This document shows positions 24,658 to 36,011 of a stretch of DNA of 64,000 nt, piece after piece. Location: contig VFFE01007767.1 in NCBI GenBank assembly GCA_008921705.1, positions 2,664,258 to 2,728,257 on the forward strand, in the 5' to 3' direction. The notes under the pieces are model-generated. The model searched no databases and had not been told where the DNA came from. It saw nothing but the letters and a program-made list of their open reading frames with translations. The translations under genes and the position numbers were made by a program. How positions within the stretch are numbered: position 1 is the stretch's first letter; the number at the start of each line of letters is the position of its first letter. Origin of the DNA: Burhinus oedicnemus. Taxonomy: Eukaryota > Chordata > Aves > Charadriiformes > Burhinidae.

Positions 24658-26424
24658 GGGAGTTCAACTATGTCCCTGGAAATAATACAAATGGAAGAAA
24701 AAAAAAAAAATATCAAAAATACAATTGAAATGCATTGTGGCAGCTCTGGCACACTCTACATCTCCCTCAGCGGAAAGCAATCCTTGCCTCTTAGCGTGCC
24801 ACAAAAGGACCCATAAACACAATCACTGCAAATAGTCCTCAAAAACCTGAGTGAGAGCCCGTTGCACACTCGTTCTGTAATTTCGATCCTTGGGCAAAAC
24901 ACTTGCGGGGAAGGGAATATAAATACATATATGTTTATTTACGAAACATTAGCTGTCAAAAAGCTGTCAGTAAGATTTTGTCTTTCATGAAACAACAGTG
25001 ACATCCAGCGGTACTGTAGGTGTAGCCGAGGAAAGGTAAAGCTTCCCCTGGGACAGGCTCCCTGCGCCCTGGCCCCGTGGGGCAGACTGGCAGGACGCAG
25101 GCAGCTCCAGCTGCCCGCAGCCTGGGGCAGCACTTCTGTAATGGGGGGACCTGTAAAAGAGAAGAGAGAGAGAGAAAAAAAAAAAAAGGCGTTTTTCAGA
25201 GCATGGAGTGAGAACACATGCATTTCAGGGGCTTTGTAGTGCACATACAGGGAAAAAAAAATCAGCCTGTTTTCTGAAAAAAACCATCTGCATGTCAATC
25301 AAAGTCTACTTCTATGTAAACAAATGCATGGTATAAAAAATTATTCCCAGACACTTAATTTCACTTGCTCTAAGACATAATTAAAATTGCCTCTTTCTTT
25401 TCTTTTTTTTTCCCCCATTTTCAGTTTTGCATACTGATTTGTAACTGTCTCAAAAATATTTTTCTTGGGCTTTCTCTCTGATGTCTTCCAATTTCTCCTT
25501 ATTTTTCCACCATTTAGATTTGGATTGGCTCAGTTAAATTTTCTTTTCTACTTCTGACCGGTCGTCTTGAATAAGCTCTCAGAGAGCGTCTGTCTCATTC
25601 TGCTGTCATTTTGACTTACTTCCTCAACGCTTTCCATTGATTTTCTTGTAGGACTTAATTTTAATCCAATTTACAGTGTCGGTAATCTGGGTAGATTCTT
25701 TTAGTTAGATTTAGATTCCAACTCATTTCCTTTCCGTTGACAACTGTCTGACTTTCTCCGTTTAAATCATCATACTCACGCTGTCTCGGCCAGGCTGCTC
25801 CCTTCCCTGCTGGGGCTCGCTGGCTCTCGCCTGCTGCTGGCTGGAAAGCAGAGTGAGGGACTGAGTGGCTGGGAGATCAGGTGGTGGGAGGCAGAGCGTC
25901 GGAGGCAGACACCCTCCCTGCCGTGGGTTACAGTTATTTAGTTGTGGCAAATGCAAGCAGAGGGAATGCAAATCTTTCCTCTGCACCAGCATCCCCAGCA
26001 ATCACGGCACAGAGTCCCGCTGGATGCAGGAGCACGATGCCAGAGGTGATTGGTTCTGCAAGGACCCAAGGGACATCAAGTCCAGCTTCCCAAGGACCCA
26101 TGGACACCGATCGGGCTCTGTCTGCACGGGTGTACCGCTCCCTGGGTTTGTCGAGGAAGAGTTGTTCGCCTGGGGCACATGTAAAGAAGCCTTAACTAGC
26201 CATGTGAAGCCAGCACTCAGTAATTAAAGCATTTGAAACCCTCCCCCTCGGCCCCTGAACACACGATGCACGCTCTTGTTCCTGCAGTAAGATGGTAAAA
26301 TTTGTTGCATTTGAATTGCCATTTGTCAGCCATGAAGCTACAGTGAGCTGTGAACGTTGTTCTTTCCAGGGTAAATCTGGGAGGTATTTGTAGCTGTTTG
26401 ATGCTCTTCTTTCTTTGGTTTCTT

Positions 26425-26442
26425 TCTTCTTCTTCTTCTTCT
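26425..26442. repeat. (CTT)n microsatellite in a pyrimidine-rich tract
   Basis: About six CTT units sit inside a longer T/C-rich stretch (26406-26462). On the minus strand it gives a lysine/glutamate-rich open frame that is only a product of the repeat. Confidence 0.75.
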
Positions 26443-27085
26443 GTCTTACTTTCTTTTCTTGCATGATTCACACGTTCAAATCCTTCTTTGAAATGTAAAT
26501 GAAAAAGCTATTCCATCAGATCTATATAGAAAATCATCAAGGCTCTTATCTGTAATAGTCTAACCACACATTTGGGGAAAAAAACCCCACACTATAATAT
26601 GAGCACATTTTTCTCTCAGAAATGTACTTCTTTACAATATTTAATTAAAGATAGAAAAATAATCTTTCCAGTTATTTTCCAATAGATTAGTCTTTCATTT
26701 TTTCTGTAGAAATGGTGGGCAAACTCTTAAAAATAAATTAAAAAGTAGCTGTGCTTGACAGGAAAGGAGCAAAACTGCAGTATTTTCTGCTGCTTACATT
26801 GAAGAACACAACAAACTCGGCTGCATCCATTAGGAAACATTATGTGCTCTTTCCCTGCCATACACCCATCCAGGTGCCAACTGGCTTAATCTTTCATCAG
26901 CAAATAATTTTCACTTAATGGGAATTTACTCGTAAGTGCCTTCTCCCTCAGGAGGGCACGTTTCCTCTTTGTCCAGCACGAGTCTTTCTGTGGAGATTGC
27001 GGCGGTTATTGGAGCACGATGAGCCTTATTACAGGTATTGATTTGTCTTAGGCTGCTGTCTAGACAACTATTTGCATTGAACCGT

Positions 27086-27099
27086 CACACACACACACA
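27086..27099. repeat. (CA)7 dinucleotide microsatellite
   Basis: Seven uninterrupted CA units. It is a short ordinary microsatellite that may be polymorphic. Confidence 0.8.
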
Positions 27100-30000
27100 A
27101 AGATCTGCCTTCATTTTTCAGTGGCTACTTGTTTCACTTGTCGTGGCGTAGGCAGGCTTCCTCTGATCAGCTCAGGTGATCCTCTGAAGCCGTGCTGCTC
27201 CATAACTTGTGAGGACGCAGCGAGCAAAGGCAAGGTGGCGGCTGTAATGGACTGTCACATCTCACAGTCTGCATGGGTTTATTTTTAGATCAGTACATCA
27301 GACACACATTTGAGTGATGGGAACTTGCTCTCAGCTGCTCCTTCTCTAAGTGACTTTTTGAAGTAGCTCAGTACTCCTCCCCGTGACGCCTGCTCTAGGC
27401 TTCTCACTCCTGAGAGGCAGGAGAGGGATGGCTGCCTGAGCTCTGCAGGAGGAAACGCCGCAGGTACAAGAGGGGTACTGAAGACAGCGAGGGTAGCACC
27501 TAGCTACACGGCAGGGTTGAAGGTCATAGCTTCAAGATGCCCTACAAAATTCTTATCTTGACATGGGCCCACTTCTTGCTACGCTCCTTGCACTTGCTCA
27601 ACTTCTGGCAAATGAGAAGTCCCACCAGGGTCTTGGAGCCCAAATTTGCTCTCTAATAAGATGCAAAAATACTTGAAGGAAGTTGCATGAGTAACATCCT
27701 ATTATTGTCTTGTGTCTCTGCATTGACACTTGCTGTGCTGTGTATTGAATGTGTAAATACCTGCTTCCAAACTACGCTTCACTTCTGAGGAAAATGCTGC
27801 CATAATACCAAGTACTACTGTTGCGCGCAAGCCCAGTTAAAACTTTCCAAGGATCAATTTGCAAAGAAAAAGAGATTAATTTCCTTCAAATAGCTTCTCT
27901 GAAAAATATTAATCCTGTTTCTTTACTGTCTCCAATAGTATGCTGGGGCTGGTTTTCATGTACTTGGAGATCTTTACTGAAGTGCTGTTACATCTGTTCG
28001 AAATTTATGTCTTCATTTTTGTAAGGCCCATAGTGTTATCTGCACAGTCTCCATTTGGCTTCTTTTAAAGGGCAAAAATGAGCACCGCAATCATTATCTT
28101 GTCTGACAATAGGTGGAAGAAGGTTTGCTCTAGAGCAATTTTAAAATCATGAGGCTGTAAATTTCTCTTTAACGAGGTGTGTTAAAGCAACGATAGAGTT
28201 ACACTTTATCCTGTGCTCACTGCTGCTGGGCTTCTGGTCCCAGCTTCCCAGACTGCGTGGGACCACGAAAGAATGAAAAGCAAGCCAGGCTGGGAACAGG
28301 GCCCCAGCCACCTGCCTCAGATGACAGATGCCCTCACTCAGGCATCCTCTTCTGTGGGCTTCATCGGGCTATGTGGCTCGTGGGTTCCCGTGCAGGGGAT
28401 CACACTCAAAAGAAAAGTCATTTCATGAGGACATCCCTTGTTCTGGTGGGTTCAACACTCTCCTAAAATGTGGGAGACAGACTTTGGTCTCTCCCAAGCT
28501 GAGCAAGTCCTGGAGCCCTGGAGAAGCACCCTAACTAGTGCATAGCCCTCACAAGAGGTCCAGGCAGACCAAACCCATGGTGGGTTATGGCACCTACCAT
28601 ACCCCTCCCACTATTTATGTTGGTGGGAGGAGCGATCCCCCCACTGCAGTGCCTGGAGGACCCCTGTGGTCCCTCAGACCTCCCAAACCAGTCGGTGCAG
28701 GGAGCAAGACTCCCACGGGGGGTGGGCTGGCTCTCTACCTACAGCACCTTTCTCCATGGGTATACAATACTTAGGAAGAGTTGGTAATCCCTCCCCTAAA
28801 ATTCTAGGGGGACAGTGCCCAAATTAAGCTCCTAAAGTAAAGGCTAAGTCTACCTCCCGCTTAGCCTAGAAACACTGAGCTGCCAGATACACTTCCCCTT
28901 CTCTGCTGTGACCCATTTATTGAGTTATGACATTAGGCATAATTAGCTGTACTGCTGCATTTGCAATTGATTTAAAATTAGCAACTTCAATTTGTTTATT
29001 TCTTTGTTTGTTTTCAGTAGAACTATCTCAGGGTCTGAAAGTAAGTGCAGATTGAGAAATAACTGAAGAGATTTGTAGTTCAAGTCAGGCAATCTCCTTA
29101 AGGGTTTGGGGACTATTCAGAAGATATCTGTCGTCAGTAACCACCAGACCCTGATCCCACCAGCACTTCCATGTACACAGTCAGCAGTTTACCTTTTCAG
29201 AAATGACTAGTGATTATTGAACTTAATACGAAGGAATTGCTATCTGCCTGTACACACCTATTATGGTGCCTGAAACCAGACCTCGAAAATGCAGACTCGG
29301 GAGGCCACTGGCCACTTGGTAAACACAGGGCAAAGTGTCTATGTCTTTTTCAGATCTTTGGCATATATATTTAGTTCCTTACATTTACTGGACTATTTGC
29401 AAAGGAGGGTAATAGAACCATAAATAAATCTAAGATGCAGCCGAAGCAGAAGTAGATATCTGGGTGCTTAACCCTGAATAAAGGAGGTCTTTTCAAAGAA
29501 GTCAATTTAACATACATCATTTTTATGCATGCTCCCTTAAAAATTTTACCTTGAAGAGAAATTATCTGGGGAAAGACTATCCTGCATTGACGTAGAAACA
29601 AAAGGAGTGATTTCATGACACTTGAAATCACGGAGGGTCTTCCCATTGAACTCGATGGGAGCAAAGCCAGTGTTTCATGGCTCTTGCATCAGTGTGGCTC
29701 ACACAGGCATGCAGCTCTGTTACCATAGCATCAGGGCTCCTCTTGCAGCACATTTCCTATCAAGTGCTGTTAAGGTTTCTTTTCTTAAATCCAAGAATCC
29801 AAAGCAAGTAACATGTTAATGAAATGTCTTAAAAAGAAAACATATGCTCTGCTATTATTATGTTGTAATAAGGAAGCTGAATCTGCAAGTTTCCCTTTGA
29901 TTTTTGTCTCCTCTTTTGCAAGATGTTGAATTATCATCTTCCATCAATATACTATAATTTCCATTAGCTGGAATGGAAATTTGCCAAGAACTATGTAAAA

Positions 30001-30164
30001 TGGATGGGAGAATAAATGTAGGTACTCCATCTTAGCACAGCACTCTGGATTTTGTTTCTTATCGTTATGTGTATTATAGAAACTGCGCAAACAGGTAGTA
30101 AGGGAAACTACCTGTCCAGTCTTGGTTCAAGACCCAATTAAACAGATAAAGTAATGAAGGAACT

Positions 30165-30295
30165 AGGCAAGGTTTGAGCAACCTAGTCTAGTAGAAGGTG
30201 TCCCTGGCCATGGCAGGGGGGTTGGAACTAGATGATCTTTAAGGTCCCTTCCAACTCTAACCATTCTATGATTCTATGATACTGTGATTCTGTGA
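30165..30295 (+). mobile_element. CR1 LINE 3' tail (very short copy)
   Basis: Only the last 130 bp of a CR1 are present. They include the TTTGAGCAACCTAGTCTAG segment that spans the ORF2 stop, the GGCAGGGGGGTTGGAACTAG and GATGATCTTTAAGGTCCC blocks, and the ATTCTATG-type tail with CTGTG variants at the end. It matches the copy at 4661-5208 closely over this segment, so the two probably belong to the same or sister subfamilies. It has the same orientation. Confidence 0.95.
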
Positions 30296-33200
30296 ATGGC
30301 AGGATGGCAGTAATACCTCCTTGTATTTTCAGCCTATGGCCTGGATTTAGGAACTTCAGGTACTTTTCTGGATTGCAATAATTTGAAGCCTCATGACTCA
30401 GGATCCCTCAGTCCTGCCTAAAGAAATAGTCACCTTCCAAGCACTTTTGATCCCATTGCTCCAAGAGGTAGCCCAGCTCATGGTGGTCAGCCAGTTGTCA
30501 TAAGTAGGATAACTTCAGCACCATGTTCACAGTTTGTAAGCATGGAGAGATTTTTAAAAGTGCTTAATTTGTGTCTCTAGATCTAGGATGTAGTCCATCA
30601 TTTACAAATATCTAAAATCATCTTTTTCAGCTCCATCAGGGTACTGTTGACTCAACCTATAAATTTTTATTGGCTTCTCTGCTCTCATAAAACAGTGTGC
30701 TCTCTTTAAGGGACAGGAAGGCCTACCACTGCTGTCTTCCTGTAAGTCTAGTACCTTTTAATGAAAGAGGGAAGCTTTGTATTGTAGCAGGCAGCTTATA
30801 AAGTGGCTTTTACCAAGCTGAGCCACTTATTTGTAAGCCTCTCTATTAGGGAGCTAGAGATAAGCCATTCATGAACTGAGCAAGATCTGAGGGCTGGAGA
30901 CCAGGGTCTGCTCTCAGCGACACCGATGCAGATTTGGAGCAACCTCCCTGAAGTCGATAGCTGGATGTATAAAAGTTGAAAAGCCCTCCAGCCACACTGT
31001 CATCCACCCCAATGGGCAGGCATGTCTTCTCTAGAGCTTCCTGTTGTTATCGAATGCAATATTTTATTCAGAGGGAAACAGGAACACCACTTTGTTTTTC
31101 AGCACCCTTTTAATCTTGCAGCAGGATTAAAATGCTTTTTGGTTTAATGCTAATCATATGCCCCCTGATTTTAGAGTGGCCTGGAGTTCGTCTAATTGTT
31201 CGTGTGGCGTGACAAGGGTGCTTCTGAGAGGATTAGAGAATTGTGCATGTCATTTAAGGTCAAAAAGGCCTCTCATTCATTTTCAAAACACCAAAACCTC
31301 TTTTCCTAAAAATTCAGTTTCCCTGAAAATACAACCATATGCATAATGCTGAAATTTAAGATATCTTTTGTCCACTTCAGAGGCCAGCCTGGTAAGGGAA
31401 GCATCCCGCATGCAATCAGCAGCGTTTACTCTGTGCTCTCACTCCCAGAGGGGATGTCCTGAGGTATCCTCAGCCTTCAGCTCAGGAGTGAAAATCCCCT
31501 TTGGCACCCCAGTCTCATACCAGCGGGGCATACCCCAGGCATGTGGCTGGTTTCTTACTAGACTTCTCCTTTTGCCAAGCTGGGATAGTGGTGTTTCTTT
31601 GTAGTATTATGATTTCCTTTACCTTGTTTTCCCCCTCAGGCAAGGCCACTGGGAATCTTGGTTCAGGATTGTGCAAACATGGATTAAAATCTCCTTAAGG
31701 GTCAAAACATCTGTCTGCAGATCTACTGCGCATTTGGAAAAGAGCTATTTTGCTTACGTCGCCTGCTAAGTTCTTAGACACAGTGATAAAAGGCAGAGGG
31801 ACTAAATCACCTTGGAGAATTAAATTATTTTCTTATAAATTAGCCATTGCCACTTTTCTAGCCAATAAATTTAGCAACATTTCACAATATCTCTTCCTAA
31901 CCCTGTGTTACATTTAAGTGCAAATTTTTAGTTTGTATAAGAGCATGATGCAAGACATTTGAAGGTTTGGGGTCTTTGTCAGCAGAATTGATTGGCAGCC
32001 TGAGGCAAAAATAACTCATTATAGTGAGAAATATATAGAATAGATTAATTTCTTACTGCATTCAAATGATTTGGGGGAGGGAATTTTCCACGCTAGCTTA
32101 AACTCCTTCTCCCTTTCCTCCTGCCTCCTCTCACCTCTCCCACACATACTTAGGTGGCTCCTGCTGATATTTTTACTGCTTCTTTATTGTAATGTATGTA
32201 TTCTCAAATCTTTGCATGTAAACTGTAAACAGTGAAAATAATCTTACCCATGTCAGCACCACCTGAACTGATCTTCATCTTCAAATAGTTATTCTTCATA
32301 GGCATATTAGCTTTATTTAAAAACATTTCATTAAGTTACTTGATTTGCAAATCACTCATTTAACATTCAAATCTTGTCTATGGGAATACATTCTGTATAA
32401 GATCAGCTTAAAAAAACTTGACTTGGGAGAGAGAAGATAGAGAAGTACAGAGAAGGTGAAAAATTAGTTACTGTTTCTCACCTGCAGCAACTAAAGGGCA
32501 TCAAATGACATTTCCAGCAAGTCTCAAAAAATGAAGCAATTTGCCACAGAATGCATAATTAAACTGTGGAACTCAGTTGCTGCCACAAAATGCCAAATGT
32601 GGATACCTACGCAATGCTGGGGACTGGAGATATGATAATGAGCTAACCTGAGCTTTTGTCCAGCTCAGCCTGTTGGGTCTTACATTCGCAGGTTCTTGTT
32701 ATGTTTCTTAGCCTGCATCTAGAAAATTTAGAAATTCATCTTTTTTCAGAATATTAGATAACAAGTAAATCCATGCTAATCCATGAATGTAGTGGGAATT
32801 CTTACTGTATACGCTGAAGGCATAACTCCCTCACCCCATGGGGGCAGGACTCATATGGTCCAGGATGACTTCCCAGCCCTAGCCTCATGGCCCATTCAGC
32901 GTGTGGAACAGATGCACTGTTTTGTTTCTTAGCCCTCAAGGAGACTGAGCACATTCAGATGGTAGATGGATTTTTGAAAATAAGAAAACAGAATTTTATT
33001 CAAATTCTGACAAGCCGTGATGGACCAACACTTTGGCAGGGAAAAATGTTTCCTTTCTATGCCAGTCCTTCATTGTCCTCTCAGGTGAATACATTGCCTG
33101 CCAAGGAGATCTGTTGTTTGCATATACATAGAAATATGCAAATCTTCAACGCTGTGTTTCAGGGAAGGCAATAGGAATGAAGCAGCCTGGACTCAAAAAG

Positions 33201-33626
33201 TCCAGTCATGGTCAGACTTCAGCTCCTTTTTCTCCCCCTTTAAAAGAGAAAGAATATGTCTGTATTGTGTGGAAAGTTGTGCCTGAAAGCTGCTGGCAAC
33301 AAACTTTTTGTATTGTCCACCACCACAAGCAAGCCAAAACCTTGGCGAGGGGAGCGTTGCGCAGCCCTGGGACGTGACTCAGTGCAGAAGCCCAGCTCAA
33401 GGCTGCTTCTCCCTGGGCTCTCCGCTCCAGTGCTCCGGAGGTAGGCAGGTTCCTGATGCTGCCGCATGGCGCTTTTTAGAAGAACTTGAATGCATTTAAA
33501 TAACCACTGCCTATTCTTGGGGGTCAGCTATGAAAGGCACCTCACAAGGCTCTGCACTGTTTTACATAACCTATGCCTTGTTTTTCTTTTGTTAGTTGTG
33601 CACCTCTGCATTAGCTATGCTGAGTA
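30296..33626. other. Unique non-coding stretch, no gene seen
   Basis: Single-copy, AT-rich DNA. A block at 31140-31300 combines TAATCATATG, a TCATTTAAGGTCA nuclear-receptor-like half-site and few open frames, so it could be a conserved element. A 95-codon frame at 32887-33174 has no recognised family. No repeats or RNA genes were found. Confidence 0.5.
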
Positions 33627-33767
33627 CCTGACCTGAACTCCATGTCCATGAACTCCATGGGCCTGACCTGAACTCCATGTCCATGAACTCCATGGGCCTG
33701 ACCTGAACTCCATAGTCAAGCTTACCTGAACCTCTCCATGGGCCTGACCTGAACTCCACGGTCAAGC
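33627..33767 (+). repeat. 35-bp minisatellite, about four imperfect units
   Basis: Two identical 35-bp units (33627-33661 and 33662-33696) start with CCTGACCTGAACTCCA. A diverged 46-bp unit (33697-33742) and a truncated unit (33743-33767) follow with the same start. The unit itself contains a partial internal duplication of AACTCCATG. Identity of the first two units points to recent expansion. It is not a known mobile element and does not continue an open frame. Confidence 0.9.
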
Positions 33768-35630
33768 TAAGCTAGTAAAGATACATGGCATTTTCTGTAA
33801 AACTAGGGAAATTATGTGACTTGGTGGCCAGTTCCAAGAGCAAGAGAAATTTGATCTAACTCTTTTAGTCCTTGTGCCCTAATGATTTAGAAATATCAGC
33901 CTTTTCAGGTGGGCTCCGCTTTCTTCCAAGTCAGAGCATGCTGTAATCCTCTCCTCCCTCCTAATTACAATAGAGGTTTAAAAAAAAAAGTATCGATAGC
34001 TTTTTGTATGTATAGCTTCTTTGTGCCTGTGTTTTTTGCAAGGTTGGAAGAGCATTTCACAGCTCCCGGGATGAAGCACCTCTGTCACTTTATGGCTGCC
34101 CATGTTGTCAATGCCCATTTGCACAACAAACGTGCAGGATCCCCTCTTGTAGAAAAGAAGGTAAGACGATGCAGCATAGAAGCTCCACAGCGTTTCCCCA
34201 ACCCCTAAGCCTTTAGGACTCCCTGAAGGATCAGTATGAATCTGTTTGGTGTGACACTGGGGAAGATACGATCCTACTTTATGGTCACCCTGACGCTGTT
34301 TTTCTAGACTGATGCAGTATTTCAAAATCATGCCGCTTCACATGGCAGCACTTTGGCTCCTTTACTACTTCTGCTCGAGTTTTTTGTTTCCTCCATCTTT
34401 GCAGCTCAACAGATCAGCTCCATTTAATTTGAAATAAAGACAATGGATCTCAGCTCTGAAAATTTCCACTCTTCGAGAGGAGAAGAAGGAGTCAATAAGC
34501 AGCTGCCACGTGGACAAGCCTTCTGTGAGGGCTTTTCTCAGACTCAGCAGGGGAAATGAGATTCAGGCAGACTGTGTAATCAGTGATTCTCTCCAGCTCC
34601 TGAAAAAGGGCAAATAGACTTAAACATCCAAATTAAAAAATGCAGCTGAATGGGCCATGTAATACAAAATCTACAAAACTAGCCTTCTTTGAACGGTGCT
34701 CTTCACTTTGCAGAAAATGCAGCTCCTGTGTATGAGTAGCTGTGGGGAGAAAAGGAAGAAAATAGAAGACAGCTGTGCAAAATAAATATTACTTTGCTTC
34801 TGTTTTAAGCATAAAATATCTCTAAGCTCATCAGGGTTTGTAACAGAGGGGTACTATTTTTCGTAAATGAAAATGTCAGAAGTCCAATGTACAGGTTCGT
34901 GAGTTTAATAGGAATAGTCTCTGTTGTAACGGTACGCTTTATATTCTAGTCACGATGCATCAGCAGTTTATTCTGGAGTTCATTCTGAGGAGGTAATGAC
35001 TAGGAAAATGACAAAGAAAACTGTTACTGACCATTAGTGAGCAATCACTCTGTCATATTACCAAGATAATTTAGATAAATGTGGGGTTTAGCTGTCTCCA
35101 AGGGAGATGGGATGCTGATATCTTAGATAGTGCTGCTTTTTAAAGCTTTTCCGTTTGATGAATATAGATTTTCACCTCAAAGACACAGACTAGTTCCCCA
35201 TATCTTCCTGATGGAAATAGTAATAGCTCATTTCAGTGCTGTCATCTTTGCTCAGTTGTGTAGAGCGTGAAGCTACATAGTTTTGCAGCAAATATGGAAA
35301 GCTCTGTTTGGAAACATAAGGTATTTAATAAATGAATGTAGAGCATACCATGTTTTTCTTCAATTGGCTTCCATTATTTTAGCAGCTGCTAATTATGCAG
35401 TGTTGATATTTAGAGAAAGAGTAACAGATTTATCTGTTCCATCTGGATAATCAGGCTTTTAGAGCATGTCCTTCTATCAACATTGGACTTAACTCTTCCT
35501 GGTTCTTTTTTCCTCTTGAGGCCATATCAGGTTAAATTAAAAGGTGCAGAATTTTAGTTGAGACAACTAGACAATTTTGTTCTAGTTTCTAAAAGTAGTT
35601 TCACTGCAGTCATCACTGGCATGAGGCAGC
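33768..35630. other. Unique non-coding stretch, no gene seen
   Basis: Single-copy DNA. Opposed frames at 33909-34208 and 33978-34331 (99 and 117 codons) are mutual shadows without a family match. The AT-rich part from 34.4 to 35.6 kb has no long open frames. Confidence 0.5.
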
Positions 35631-36011
35631 TTACAGGGAGCTGCATTGGATCAGCTTGCTGTTAAGGTGTGGATTCATAGCACACAGGCCAAAGACTTCC
35701 GAGATGCATCTGGCAACACCAGGTTTAGGCATCCTGTATAACGTAGGCTTTTTCACGTTGTACATCAAATACCACATTCTTCTCCAAAAATACAGTTTTG
35801 CAGGAAGGTTTTGCAGCAGTCCTAAAAGCAGATATTCAGGTGCAGGGTACCCAGAAAAGCCACATTTGCGCATTGTACATACAGTTGAGCTACACATGCA
35901 CAGGACAGTCCTGCATATCACGTGGAAGTGCTGTAAAGCCACTTCTGTGAAGAACTCCGTTACCGCTGTACCCATAATCTCCGTATGTCCATGAACAACC
36001 CCCACATGCAT
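35631..36011 (-). other. Unassigned 126-codon open frame with antisense partner
   Basis: A minus-strand frame of 126 codons with its own ATG and stop. A plus-strand frame of 112 codons (35656-35994) covers almost the same bases. The surrounding sequence is AT-rich, where such length is less expected than in GC-rich patches. The peptide has many Cys and aromatic residues and a WRRMWYLMYNVKKPT segment, but I recognise no family. It could be a degenerate exon, a transcribed non-coding element or chance. Confidence 0.18.

Larger units (their letters stand above)
24658..30164. other. Unique non-coding stretch, no gene seen
   Basis: Five and a half kilobases of single-copy DNA. A POU octamer ATTTGCAT lies at 27070-27077, followed by a CA repeat at 27086-27099. 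A CTT-rich tract lies at 26406-26462. A GGACATCAAGTCCAGCTTCC-like block near 26070 faintly resembles a CR1 end but is too short to call. The open frames have no family resemblance. Confidence 0.55.

Noticed and set aside
24880..24910. Possible MIR SINE core
   Set aside because: A CCTTGGGCAAAACACTT-like stretch recalls the MIR core, but neither flank continues the similarity.
26051..26095. Possible CR1 end fragment
   Set aside because: Only a vague match to the GGGACCT...AGTCCA block over about 30 bp, with no tail and no flanking CR1 sequence.
23119..26473. Exact 15-base repeat (TTGCATGATTCACAC) at 23119 and 26459
   Set aside because: A few exact 15-mers are expected by chance in 64 kb, and the flanks are unrelated.
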